Assembly (NCBI GenBank): GCA_016271365.2
Contig: CM028130.1
Span: forward strand, 468,195,501-468,259,500
Direction of reading: 5' to 3'
Source of the DNA: Neoceratodus forsteri
Lineage: Eukaryota; Chordata; Ceratodontiformes; Ceratodontidae
Length of the DNA: 64,000 nucleotides
The translations under genes were made by a program, and so were the position numbers. Positions 11,330 through 22,474 of the stretch are shown piece after piece (within the stretch, counting starts at the first letter, position 1; each line of letters begins with the position of its first letter). The notes beneath the pieces are model-generated. The model did not search any database and was not told the DNA's origin. It saw only the letters and a list, made by a program, of their open reading frames with translations.

Positions 11330-11975
11330 TAAGGTGGGATCTCAAAAAATCTCTGTTGAAAATTTGGTGAAAAAATTCCTAAAAATGACTGTTTTACGAG
11401 CGTGCATTGCACAGTTCCTACGCACACTCGTAAGTTTACGAAATTTCAATATTTTCACTCCAGATTTTCAACGTTACCATTTTACCACACCTCCTTTTGA
11501 GCAGTACAGCTGTCATTTTTCACATCTCACCCAAAACATGTTTCCACCCATGTAGCGCACAATGGCGCAGTCGGTGTGCGAAATCAATGTAGGGGACACA
11601 TTAAGAAAATCACAGTGACATTTTTCATGAGCAGAGGTCTTAAAATGACTATGTTGAAAATTTGGTGAACAAATTCCTAAAAATGACTGTTTTACGGGCG
11701 TGCGTTGCGTAGTTCCTATTTACGCTCGTAAGTTCGCGAATTTTCAATATTTTCACACCAGATTTTCAACATTGCCATTTTACCATACCTCCTTATAACC
11801 AGTACAGCTGTCATTTTTCACATGTCACCCAAAATGTGTTTCTGTGCATGTAGCGCACAATGGCACAGTCAGTGTGCGCAATCAATGTTTGGGACAGATT
11901 AAGAAGATCACAGTGACTCTGTTCATGAGCAGAGGTCTTAAAATGGCTATGTTGAAAATTTGGTGAAAAAATTCC
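11330..11975 (+). repeat. 298-bp tandem units in element A
   Basis: The anchor GTTGAAAATTTGGTG recurs at 11,355, 11,653 and 11,951, exactly 298 bp apart. Each unit carries a GC-rich inverted repeat of the TACGAGCGTGCG / CGCACGCTCGTA type around an AGTTCCT spacer. A second, shorter inverted repeat of the CGCACA / TGTGCG type sits about 170 bp later. Confidence 0.85.
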
Positions 11976-12740
11976 CTTCAGTCGTTCTGCAATGTTACTA
12001 ATGAAGACCCTGCAGCACCCCACTGGTCACCCCCTCTCCCTAGACTGCAACCCATTTACCACCACTGTCTGCCTCCTGTCTGTTAGCCAGTTTCTAACCC
12101 AGTTTGCCACCCTTTCCCCCATGCCCAGCCTACCCAGCTAGTTTATCAGCCTCCTATGTGGGATGGTGTCAAAGGCTTTGCTGAAATCAAGGTAACCATT
12201 GTCCACTGCCCCCCCCCCCGATTCACTTCTTTTGTCACCCAGTCAAAGAAATCAACCAGATTTGTCTGATATGATGTCCCCACTGTGAATCCATGTTGTC
12301 TATGGTCCTGGGCTCCGACGGCTTCTAGATGCCCCACTATCCTTTCTTTAAGCAATGCCTCCATGATCTTCCTCACTACTGAGGTGAGGCTGAACAGCCT
12401 ATTGTTCCCCGCCTCCTTCCTGCTGCTGGACTTGTGTACAGAGACCACATGTGCTCTCCTCCAATTCACTCATGTTGAATGACTCAGTGAACATGGCTGC
12501 CAGAGGTACTGCTATCTCCCTTCGCAGTTCTCTTAATATCCTTGGGGGTATGCCATCTGGTTCCATCGCTTTGTCCACCTTCAATTTAGTGAGCTCCTGC
12601 AGGACTCTTTCGCCTTTGAATGGACTATTGTCCACCTCTTTACCCCCTTGGCAACTGCTGTACTGCTGTGGCCCTTGCCCCTCCCACTCTTCTGTGAATA
12701 CTGAGCGGAAAGACACAGTGCATGACTTGGGAGGAAGGCA
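11976..12740 (-). pseudogene. CR1-like LINE fragment (central RT)
   Basis: On the minus strand, frames at 12,899-12,399 and 12,469-12,146 encode CR1-type RT. Blocks seen are LKVDKAMEPDGIPPRILREL, then SLTSVVRKIMEALLKERIV, QHGFTVGTSYQTNL, and a degenerate DFAKAFDT-like block. The fragment stops inside the palm domain near 11,980, so both ends of the parent LINE are missing. It lies inside element A, which makes it the deepest insertion in this nest. It has no complete frame. Confidence 0.85.
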
Positions 12741-12810
12741 TGGAACTATCACTTCCAAATACCTAAACAGCACATACAAGCAAGCAACATTCGGCATTGA
12801 CAAATGCTTG

Positions 12811-12883
12811 TTTATTATATCTGTGTATTTAAAGTGTACAGCACCTTGGTTTTTGAAAGGTGCTATAAAAATAAAGTATTGAT
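12811..12883 (+). mobile_element. L2-like LINE copy 1, 3' terminus
   Basis: GTACAGCACCTTGG, then GAAAGGTGCTATAAA and AATAAAG, form the characteristic L2 3' tail. It closely resembles the tail at 41,872-41,917. It ends the L2 that began at 398, after which L1 sequence resumes. Confidence 0.8.
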
Positions 12884-13643
12884 TGATATATGTTTGCAAC
12901 TTTAAAGCACTTAGGGGTGGGGGAAATATGCTCTGGTGGATTTTGTCTCTGTATCACAAACCCACAGCACAGATTATGGCCAATGGAAATCTATCTGTAT
13001 CATTCAATCTAACCCAAGGGACTAGGCAGGGATGCCCCCTTTCTCCATTACTATATGCATTAACACTTGAACTGCTAGCCACAATTATTAGGCCAGATCC
13101 CAGCTTGATAGGTCATTGTGCTAATGGAACCCAATACAAGATCCTGCTGTTTGCTGATGTGATGACCTCATGATCCATCTACAAAAACCTGGTAAGGGCC
13201 TACATAGGTTGCACCAAATTTTGGGAGATTACAGCAGACTATCGAGCCACAAAATCAACTGGGAAACAAAGTGAAATTATGGCAATAAATCAGAGTTCAG
13301 CTGCTGCACTCCAGAACAACCCCTGGGGCATGAGGGTAGTTAACTTCCTTAAATACTTGGGTATACAGATTTCAAACAACAGAAATAAGCTTTTGAAAGA
13401 TAGTTATTATAAAGTTCTGGTGCTATTACTACAAGATTGTGAGACATGTTCTGGATTACCTATAACAGGCAGGATCAATACCATCAAAATGAATACTCTG
13501 CCTAAGTGTATATATTTGTTCCAGAATCTGCCCATCAGGGTTCCAGAAAAATTCTTTAAATCCCTAAAGAGTATTCTGCATAAATTCCTGTGGGAGGGCA
13601 AAGCAGCACACATCTCTAGGAATATTCTTCAACTACCCCTAAA
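12884..13643 (+). pseudogene. L1/Tx1-like LINE, fragment 2 (central RT and thumb)
   Basis: This continues fragment 1: ATGTTTGCAACTTTAAAGCA encodes the MFATLKHLG helix that follows the AKAFD..EW block. Next come LYHKPTAQIMANG, then TQGTRQGCPLSPLLYAL, and a LFADV remnant in place of the FADD catalytic box. The frame at 13,279-13,731 gives FLKYLGIQIS, LPITGRINTIKMNTLP and IYLFQNLPIRVP, typical of the L1/Tx1 thumb. A stop follows LFAD, and a frameshift lies near 12,940. Element B interrupts it at 13,644. Confidence 0.85.
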
Positions 13644-15596
13644 CAAGCATTTGTCAATGCCGAATGTTGCTTGCTTCTATGTGCTGTTTAGGTATTTGGA
13701 AGTCATTGGAGTGCAAATATTGAAAATTTAGAACTACGGTCTGTAGGACACTGCAAGCACGCACGTAAAAACAGTCATTGTTAGGAAATTTTTCACGAAA
13801 TGTTCAACATAGCCATTTTAAGACCTCTGGTCATGAACAGTGTCAGTGTGATTTTGTTAATGTGTCCCATACATTGAGTTTGCACCGACTGCGCCATTGT
13901 GCACTACATGGGCTGAAACACGTTTTGGGCAGGATGTGAAAATTGACAGCTGTACTACTCATAAGGAGGTGTGGTAAAATGGCAATGTTGAAAATCTGGA
14001 GTGGAACTATTGAAAATTCGCAAATCTACGGCGTACGTGGGAACTGCGCAACGCACACTCGTAAAACAGTCATTTTTAGGAATTCTTTCACCAAATTTTC
14101 AACATTGCCATTTTTAAGATCTCTGCTCATGAACAGTGACACTGTGATTTTCTTAATGTGTCCCATACACTGAGTTCGCACACTGACTGCGCCATTGTGC
14201 GCTACATGGGCGGAAACTTGTTTTGAGCAGGATGTGAAAAATGACAGCTGTATTGCTCATGAGGAGGTGTGGTAAAATGGAAATGCTGAAATTCTGGAGT
14301 GGAACTATTGAAAATTCGCAAGCCTACTAGCGTCGTGGGAACTGCGCAACACACTAAGTAAAATAGTCATTTTAGGAATTTTTTCACCAAATTTTCAACA
14401 TAGCCATTTTAAGACCTCTGCTCATGAATGGTGTCACTGTGATTTTCTTAATTTGTCCCGTACATTGATTTCGCACATCTACTACGCCATTCTGCGCTAG
14501 AAGGGCGAAAACACATTTTGGGGTGAGATATGAAAAATGACAGCTGTACTACTCATAAGAAGGTGTGGTAAAATGGCAATGTTGAAAATCTGGAGTGAAA
14601 ATATCAAAATTTCACAAACTTACGAGCCTGCGTAGGAACTGCACAACGCACAGTCGTAAAACAGTCATTTTTTGGAATTTTTGGACCAAATTTTCAACAT
14701 TGGGTTTTTGGGACCCCTTCTCATGAATTATGTCACTGTCATGGCAGTATTCAGGCCCAAAGGGTGATTTTGCAGTCACTGCACAGTCACTGCGCGAAAT
14801 CACCCTTTGGGCCCGAATAACGCCATGACAGTGAAATCATTCATGAGAAGGGGTCCTAAAAACCCCATGTTGAAAATTTGGTGCAAAAATTCCCAAAAAT
14901 GCCTGAGATATGCACTAAAGTTGAACACCCCCTATCTAGCCCATTATACAGCTACTGGCATTTCCTCAGTTGCGGTCGGCTTTGAAGAGTGCAGACATGT
15001 TCCTGGTCCACCAAGAGCATCGCGCCGGAGTCAGAGGTAAGTATGGGGTGAGGGGGGTTGGGAGGCTGGTGCGCAGTGGGTGGGTGCAGGTTGTGGGAGG
15101 GGGTGGGAGGCGCGCCCGCGGGACCCGTTTTTACAGGTTTAAACAAAAAAAAAGACTACTAGGGGCGTTGCCACGCTGGGGTGGGATCACCATGGCACAA
15201 GGGCGGGGAGGGCGTTCAGCCGGCGAGGATTGGGCACCCCCATCGGCCAACTAGTTGATTGCCACGCTGGGGTGGGCTCCCAGCGTGGCACCAGCTAAGG
15301 GGGGAATGATAGCAGCTCAGCCGGGCGGGATTGGCCACCCCATCTGCCATACAGGACATGCGGGGCGTGTACGCCTGCATGTGGGGGTAGCTACGCTTAT
15401 CGGTGCTCACTGAAGCGTAGCTCCCCCTTTCAACTGTATGCCACTGCATTTTGAAGCGTGTCATAGACAGCTCCAAAATGCATTGGCTTACAGGGGCCAC
15501 ACCTGCCAGCTCACTGACTGAATTGGAGGAGGAGGTGACACACCTCCGAAATCTCCGATGATGGCACTATGTTTCTTGCACATGCGTGCAAGCAAC
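13644..15596 (-). mobile_element. Composite hairpin-repeat element, copy B
   Basis: This is the same element as A and C in the opposite orientation. Its left end (CAAGCATTTGTCAATGCC) is the complement of A's right end. Its right end (TGCACATGCGTGCAAGCAAC) is the complement of A's left end. Three to four 298-bp units lie at 13,715-14,700, then the shared segment (to about 15,040) and the GC-rich block. It interrupts the L1 frame between LQLPL and KGVLALPNM. Removing it without assuming a target duplication restores an in-phase reading. There is no coding capacity. Confidence 0.75.
13715..14700 (-). repeat. 298-bp tandem units in element B
   Basis: The complementary anchor TTCAAC recurs at 13,803, 14,098, 14,394 and 14,693, a spacing of 295-299 bp. 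The units are the reverse complement of those in A and C. They retain most of the internal GC-rich inverted repeat, though more degraded here. Confidence 0.85.
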
Positions 15597-16776
15597 ACAA
15601 AAAGGGGTCTTGGCATTGCCCAATATGAAATTCTGTTATTGAGCCTCCCAGTTGGCAATGCCAGTGCCTAGTAAGAAGGCTTCACCCCTTGACTGGCAGA
15701 CTATGGAGAGTGAACTGTATGACAGAGATCTTGTGTCGGCCTGCTTCCTGCCTGCACTGTATGGAGCACTGACTAAGCCTAATGGCAATTCCTTTTCAAA
15801 GCAGTTGTTGCACATCTGGAAAGGTGTATAAGACTGATTGAGCATGCAGGAAAAGTATCTCCAAGAGCAAATCCGATAGAAGTGATACAATTTATGAAAG
15901 GATATAATGTGCAGCTATGCCAGGCCCTGCTTAGATGGTGCGAGAAAGGGACTGTAAAAGTAGAACTGTATTCAATGGGAGTCTTATAAGCATTTAATGA
16001 GATAAGAGTTGAGTTTACATTGCAAAAGGGTGATTTTTTTTTTTGCATATCTAAAAGTAAGAAATGTCCTCTCACAAGTGAGCTTGGAATTCTCAACCAC
16101 AGAAGAAATCCTTTTTAGACCACAGCCTAATACCAAACCCCTGATGGCCTTATATAGGCTGCTTGTGGGTATAGCCCCAGAACCAAAGATTAAAGCAAGA
16201 GAGCTTCGGGAATGTGACCTGGACACTCCACTCACTGATGAAGACTGCTGTATTGCCATAAACCACGCACACATATGTTTCAAGTCTAACAAACTACGCA
16301 GAATTCAACTATGCTGTCTTTATAGAACATACTTAACCCCTCACAAATTGTACAAATACAATAACACTAAAGAGCCCCAGAGTCCCAAATGTCAGATTCA
16401 CAGAGGAGATTTACTCCACATGGCACTGACATGCCCTAAGATTGCCTCCTTCAGGTCACAAGTCCATCAATTGATGGACTAGGTGCTTAAGTGTGACTTG
16501 CCCTGAAAAGCGGCAGTTTATATGCTGGGGTTAGATTACCAGCTGCTGGAGGGGAAGGTTCTTAAGCTCACCAATTGTGGAACCTGGCCTTGGTTAATGC
16601 CAGAAAAACGGTTGCACAAAATTGGCTTAGTGCCTCACCACCTACAATATCACGTTGGCTGAATAACCTGCTCCTGTGGATGAAGCTGGAAAAACACTAC
16701 TATAAAGCTGCTGGGAAAGACCAGATGTTTCAACACATCTGGTGCCCCATGTTGAAGGCTATAGAGAATAACCAGA
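15597..16776 (+). pseudogene. L1/Tx1-like LINE, fragment 3 (RT C-terminus)
   Basis: Reading resumes with KGVLALPNMKF and ASQLAMPVPS in one frame. The frame at 16,009-16,482 then shows LYRLLVGIAPEPK and LYRTYLTPHKLYKY, followed by a cysteine/histidine block (PKCQIHRGDLLHMALTCP). That block is the C-terminal zinc-like motif of L1/Tx1 LINEs. The frame at 16,575 gives the final NARKTVAQNWLSASPPTISR and KDQMFQHIWCPML. Stops and frameshifts are frequent. The minus-strand LINE-X copy follows. Confidence 0.85.
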
Positions 16777-17930
16777 TATATATATTTTTTTATTTTTTTA
16801 TTAAACTCTAGGATTACAAATACCTTTGAGCAAGAACTGCTTGTTTACAAAGGTTCCATGTCAAAGGATGGGAGGTTAACATATAAACAAAGGTAAACAT
16901 TAATACAGAGTCTCAAAAAACAAAATATCGTATTTCAAGCGGAGAGACAGCAAAAGGATAGTAAGACCAGATGAGCAACCAGTAGGGGTGGAGAGGGTGG
17001 GTGGGGGTCAGGAAGGAGTGGGCAGGCTGCAGGGCCATTGTCTCGGGGGGGTTGGTATGAGAAGTGCAAGGTAGAGGGGACAGAAGTCTGAAGTGCTAAA
17101 TGATGGGAGGGTGTGGGTGAGGTAGGGAAGGAATGGGGGGAGGGGTAAGGTGAGAGGGAGGAAAGTGGAGGACAAGGATAATTGGCCAGAGGGAGTTTAG
17201 GGCCACACAATACCAGGCATGAGTGTAGAGGTTGACCAATTAGGAGAAGCAGCCACATTGGCTGGAGGTAGAGAGGTGAAGTCATAGTTGCCTTTTAAAT
17301 GGGCCGAGCACAGTAGCTGAAAGGGATTTCTTGTTGAATGAAATGAACCACTGGGGGGGGCCTGTGGGTGAATGACCTCTGGCCCATAGTGGTCCGGCAT
17401 CTGGGTACCTGGAAAGTTTGACTTAGCATCCTTCAGGTGTGTTGGGTGCTGTAGTGGACAGTCAGAAGCTGTTCAACCCCAGGTGCCATGAGCCCAAGGA
17501 GAACCTTTTTGGTTAAGAGGCAGGTCTGGTATTTGATCCTACTGATGAGAGGGAGCCACCCAGATTCAACGTACATGTCACAAGTATGTGTTAGTCGGGC
17601 AGCACCCATAAGAAGTCTGCAAGCTGTATTGAGTGCCACAGATATCCAGCGGAGGGCTGTAGGAGAAGTGGAGCCTTAGATGATGAGCTCATAGTCTGTG
17701 ATGGAGGTGACAGAACTGTAGCTAGCCAGTCTAAGGGCCTCTGTGGTCAAACGGTGTTTATGCCTGTGGAGCAGGCCAATCCGTATATTAGCGGCCTTTG
17801 CAACATTTTCAATGTGCTGAGCGTAGGAGAGGGAACAGTCCAGAGTAACACTAAGGTATTTGAACTGAGGAACCTGCTTCGGTGTAACCATCTTAGTACT
17901 ACAGAAGTGGGTGCACAAGAAACTAAGTAG
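16777..17930 (-). pseudogene. LINE-X copy 1 (3' half, minus strand)
   Basis: This non-LTR retrotransposon is read from high to low coordinate. The frame 17,918-17,676 encodes QFKYLSVTLDCSLSYAQHI and IRIGLLHRHKHRL. The frame 17,639-17,433 encodes ALNTACRLLMGAARLTHTCD and SGWLPLISRIKYQ, the RT thumb and C-terminus. The 3' end, at low coordinate, is an A/T-rich tail preceded by a short hairpin shared with 27,229-27,910 and 52,383-54,262. I do not assign a named clade. The pyrimidine-rich middle (16,970-17,180) is its 3' UTR. It interrupts the L1 3' end. Confidence 0.75.
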
Positions 17931-18240
17931 GCTTACGTATACACAATGATGACCACTACATCAGGCCAGGATCCCCTGGAGGGTTAGACAACCATGAGAC
18001 AACCATAAAATGTTCTCAGTTACTGCTTATCTTAAGTTCCTGTGTAATTTATTTGCTTATGAGTATGAATTGATCACTGGCGAGGTATATTTTCATAATC
18101 ATTGCATGATTTTCTCATGATCTGTATGTAAGCAATGTGATGGACAAATGTTACTGTACCAGAGAATTTTCTGTATAATTGTATTTATGTATGCAACATA
18201 CCTTAATGAACTTTGTTTAACAAAAACAAACATGTTTATT
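17930..18240 (+). mobile_element. L1/Tx1-like LINE, fragment 4 (probable 3' UTR)
   Basis: This AT-rich stretch ends AACAAAAACAAA just before the minisatellite. Position and composition suggest it is the 3' UTR and A-rich tail of the LINE that starts at base 1. There is no coding signal, so the call rests on position. Confidence 0.45.
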
Positions 18241-18249
18241 AGTAGCATC

Positions 18250-20761
18250 AGAATACTGTCACATGTCCCTGGTAATCTCCCCAGATTGCTGAGATAGTGT
18301 CACATGTCCCTGGTAATCTAGTGCTCCCAGATCTCTGAGATACTGTCACATGTCCCTGGTAGTCTAGTGCTCCCCCCAGATCCTTGAGATACTGTCACAT
18401 TTCTCTGGTACTCTAGTGCTACCTAGGATCCACGAGATACAGTCACAAGTCCGTGGTAATCTAGTGCTACCTCAGATCCCTGAGATACTATCACATATCC
18501 CTGGTAACCTAGTGCTTCCTCAGATCCCTGAGATACTGTCACATGTCCCTGTAGTCTAATGCTCCATCAGATCACTGAAATACTGTCACATCTCCCTGGC
18601 AGTATAGTGCTTCCTCAGATCCCTGAGATACTGTCACATGTCCCTGGTAATCTACTGCTTGCTCAGATCCCTGAGATACTGTCAAATTTCCCTGGTTATC
18701 TACTGCTTCCTCAGATCACTGAAATACTGTCACATGTCTCTGGTAATCTTGTACTTCCACAGATTCCTGAGATACTGTCACATGTCCCTGGTTCAGTGCT
18801 TCCCAGCTAGGGTTGCCACCTGTCCTGATTTTCTCGGGACAGTCCTGATTTGGGCAACTGTGTCCTGCAAAAAAACATGAAAAATACTACTTGTCCTGAC
18901 TTTATAGTAGAAAAAATAGTTTCTAAAATTCCTCTAAATGTTGCAGAAAACTATAATACCTTAACTAAAATACAGTAAAATGATAAGAAACAATACAAAC
19001 AACCAATAAACTACAAGACTTCATCTTAATTCTGATTATATAGAGAAAACAAGTCTGTTGCATTGGTCAAGGTTACCAATTGCCCTGCGAAAAATCATGT
19101 TTCAGAAAGAAATGCCCCACTTTGGGCTTCTTTAAAGGTGGTAACCCTACAGATCCCTGAGATACTGTTACATGTCCCTGGTAGTCTAGTACTCCCCCAA
19201 ATATCTGAAATACTGTCACATGTCCCTGGTAGTGTAGCGATCCCTAGATGAATGAAATCCTATCACATGTCCTTGGTAGTCTAGAGATCCCCAGATTCCT
19301 GAGATACTGTTACATGTCCCTGATAGTCTAGTGATCCCCCAAATCCATGCAATATTGTCACATGTCCTTAGAAATCTAATGTTCTCCTAGATCCCTGAGA
19401 TACTGCCACATGTCCCTGGTAGTATTGTGCTCTCCCAGATAATAGAAATACTCTCACATGTCCCTGTTAATCTAGTGCTTCCACAGATCCCTGAGATACT
19501 GTCTCATGTCCCTGGTCATCTAGTGCTCCTCCAGATCCCTGAAATACTGTCACATGTCCCTGGTAATCGAGTGCTCCCCAGATGTCAGAGATACTGTCAC
19601 ATGTCCCTGGTAGTCTAAAACTCCCCCAGATCTGTGAGATACTGTTGCATGTCCCTGGTAATCTAGTGCTCCCTCAGATTACTGAAATACTGTCACATGT
19701 CCCTGGTAATCAAGTGCTCTCCAGATCCCTGATATTCTGTTACATGTCCCTGGTAATTTAGTGCTCCCCAGATCTCTGAGATACTTTCACATGTCCCTGG
19801 TAGTTTAGTACTCCCCCAAATCCTTGAGATACTGTCACATGTCCCTGATAGTCTAGTGTTTCCACAGATTCCAGAGATACTATCACATGCCCCTTGTAAT
19901 CTAGTGCTCCTCCAGATCCCTGAGATACTGTCACATGTCCCTGGTGGTCCAGTTCTCCCTTCCCTGATCACTGAAACACTGTCACATGTCCCTGGTAATC
20001 TAGTGTTTCCCCAGATCCCTGAGATTCCGTCACATGTCCTTGGTAGTCTAGTGCTCCCCCAAATCCCTGAGATGCTGTCACATGTTCCTGGTAGTCTAGT
20101 ACTCCCCCCAGATCACTGAGATATTGTTGCATGTCCCTTGTTGTCCAGTGCACCCCAAGATCCTCTACATACTGTACTGTCATATGTCCCTGATAATCTA
20201 GTGCTCCCCCAGATTCCTGAGATACTGTCACATGTCCCTTGTAGTCTAGTGCTCCCCCAAATCCTCTAGATACTGTTATATGTCCCTGGTAATCTAGTGC
20301 TCTCCCAGATCCCTGAGATACTGTCACATGTCCTTGGTAGCCTAGTGCTCCCCCAGATCCATGAGATACTGTCACATGTCCCTGGTAGTCTAGTACTTCC
20401 CAAGATCCCTGAGATACTGTCACATTTCTCTGGTACTCTAGTGCTGTCTCAGATCCACGAGATACAATCACAATTCCATGGTAATCTAGTGCTACCTCAG
20501 ATCCTTGAGATACTATCACATGTCCCTGGTAACCTAGTGCTTCCTCAGATCCCTGAGATACTGTCACGTGTCCCTGTAGTCTAATGCTCCATCAGATCAC
20601 TGAAATACTGTCACATGTCCCTGGCAGTATAGTGCTCCCCCAGATTCCTGAGATACTGTCACATGTCCTTGGTAGCCTAGTGCTCCCCCAGATCCCTGAG
20701 ATACTGTCAAATTTCCCTGGTAATCTACTGCTTCCTCAGATCACTGAAATACTGTCACATG
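18250..20761. repeat. 48-bp minisatellite, block 1
   Basis: Units of about 48 bp contain CCCAGATCCCTGAGATACTG, then TCACATGTCCCTGGTAGTCT. About 45 diverged copies are present. Because 48 is divisible by three, long spurious frames appear on both strands (IPEILSHVPG on plus, DYQGHVTVSQGSG on minus). A 2.1-kb portion (from about 18,556) recurs from about 20,581 across the solo LTR. Confidence 0.95.
18808..19149. mobile_element. 342-bp terminal-inverted-repeat element, copy 1
   Basis: Its ends are TAGGGTTGCCACC and, inverted, TAGGGTTACCACC. CAGAT follows the right end, and a degraded CAGC precedes the left end where copy 2 has CAGAT. It is too short to code for a transposase, so it is a MITE-like element. 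The superfamily is not assigned. Confidence 0.65.
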
Positions 20762-22474
20762 TGTAACTCCCCTACAAATGGGGGTTCCTAAAAGCCTTCC
20801 CGGAGCCTGCCTAGATGCTCCATGCCTGATCGGTGTTCGGCGTAAGGCCGCTAAATGTGGGATTTGTGAGTGCTTTTAAAGCCTCCCCGTACTGTCTCTT
20901 TAAGAGCTGTCTGCTTGCAGGCAAAGTCATTGCTTATGAGGGGGACTGTGTGTTTCCTTGCTCGAGTCCCACTCGAGTTGTGCTGCTATTGCCCTTCTTA
21001 ATGGTTGCTGAAAAGCACAAGGGGTGCCCCCTCGATAGGTGTAACTATTTGCCTGAAATCATCTAGAGCGATGGTGAAAATGCAGTTTGTTTAACCTGTT
21101 TTTGTTGCAGATGGGACTCTGTGTGCTGTGCCTCTCCATTTTGGACAAAGACATTCTGAAGGGTCCAATAAGGTGCCAGGGACAGTCAAGGTGAAGGATT
21201 AAGTGACCAACCAGGACTGGGACTCTAGATGAAGCCGACTGGCCAATGGGGAACTAGCTAGTAGTCCTGGGAAGTGAAGTCTGAACAAGGGCGCCTTTTT
21301 GCACCAATCGAGACAGGTCTCATAGCCTGGTGTCTGCAGCCCACCTATGGGATTGGGTGGCGCGCGACTGAGAAGGTTGGGTCCAACTGCCTGAAGGTCA
21401 GATGCGCTATGACTGTGGAAGGGAGTGGAGCCCTGAGTTTCAGGGCCGTTGAGTATTCATGCGGGAAGTGCGTGAAAGGCCTGAGGCGGCCGTTTTTCTT
21501 TGCGAGCGCATCCCGAGTACAATCTGCCGCCGTGCGGTCAGAGGAGGCTGTGTATAAACACAGCTACCTATCAGGCTTCACCTGAAGAGGACTGGAGAAT
21601 CTACTGAATCGCACTCAGTCTGTCAGGACGTTTGAAGCTGCAGTTAATGCCCGCAATTGCTGTGAGTTTGTTCGGGTCCTGGAAGCAGCTGCCTGGTGTG
21701 GTACCCCTCTGTTGTTTTCCATATAAATGTGTGAGAAGGCCTTTGAAACTCAGGCTCAACCCTGCAAGTGGTGAAAGAGAAGTTCTCTGTTGAAGTTGTG
21801 AGTACTAAATCAGGGTAGCTCCCTGTTAAAGGTTGCCAACAAGGGCAAAGTCATTTTGTTGTATTGCAGACTGTACTGATTGAGCTTTCTGGCTCCATCT
21901 GACCTACTCAGGAATCAAATGCTCATTTGTGTCAGGACCCCAACCAGCTGCATTGAGGGACTAGCCATTAGGGCTTGGGTACCCATGGACAGTAATTGGT
22001 AGGTCAGGCCTGTGCACAGAGCCCTAGGTAGTCAAATATATATATATATATATATACTAGTGGTAAGCCAATCATCCTGATTTCCCCCGGTTCTTGTTAT
22101 CTCCCCTTAAATAAATCAGATTGTTTGTTTTGCAAAAGTACCCTGGCTGGGTTGTGTTTTACTGGTGATACGCAGCACAGTGAATATTTGATAACTGTAC
22201 CTTACTTTCCAGGTGGTCCCCGGAGTGAGCTGAGTGGATCGAGCCAGGGGGTAAGTGTTCAGGGTGAGAACATTGTAGTTGAACTGTGTGAGCCACTAGT
22301 GGGAAGAAGGGGGGGGTTGCAGCAACCCAGAGGGCTGTGACCGAGTCGACCTTTGACTGTTTTAACCCCGACCTCTGGGTGGAGGCACCCGTCAACGGAT
22401 CTGGGCCCCTCACCCTGTCCCAACTGAGGCAGGTAGGGTAGTAGCCCTTAGGATAGTGCCTCCTGGGGGTTACA
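20762..22474 (+). mobile_element. Probable solo LTR (1.7 kb) in the 48-bp array
   Basis: It begins TGTAACTCCCC and ends GGGGGTTACA, with a 6-bp inverted end TGTAAC/GTTACA and the direct repeat CATG at 20,758-20,761 and 22,475-22,478. A TATAAA at about 21,553 and an AATAAA at about 22,110 stand in promoter and polyadenylation order. A (TA)n run is at 22,027-22,055. No coding domain is seen. Removing it restores a continuous minisatellite, so it is a clean insertion. Gypsy versus retroviral origin is undecided. Confidence 0.65.

Larger units (their letters stand above)
10331..12810 (+). mobile_element. Composite hairpin-repeat element, copy A
   Basis: This is a repeat of unknown class, shared with B (13,644-15,596, opposite strand) and C (55,065-58,576). 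The left end carries the near-palindrome CTTGCACACATGTGCAAG. The right end carries a CATTxG...CAAATG hairpin followed by CTTG. Between them, in order, are a GC-rich block (10,400-11,030) with repeated CCCAGxGTGGCAA motifs, a segment shared with B and C (11,030-11,330), and about two 298-bp tandem units (11,330-11,975). A CR1 fragment then occupies 11,976-12,740, before the right end. No transposase is seen. It lies within the L2 3' UTR. Terminal and subterminal hairpins with internal tandem repeats recall non-autonomous Helentron-type elements, but that is only a hypothesis. Confidence 0.7.

Noticed and set aside
10331..15596. A single 5.3-kb foldback element with A and B as its two arms
   Set aside because: L2 tail and L1 coding sequence lie between the arms in the correct order, so A and B are separate insertions in opposite orientation.
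13644..15596. Canonical Helitron ends for the composite element
   Set aside because: I do not see a 5' TC or a 3' CTRR terminus at the inferred ends, so only a looser Helentron-like hypothesis is kept.
18808..19149. TA target duplication (Tc1/mariner type) for the 342-bp element
   Set aside because: The array unit has no TA at this place, while CAGAT is duplicated on both sides of the second copy.
19968..20567. 199-residue minus-strand frame as a repeat protein
   Set aside because: It is the by-product of a 48-bp unit read in phase; the opposite strand is equally open, and there is no start context or domain.
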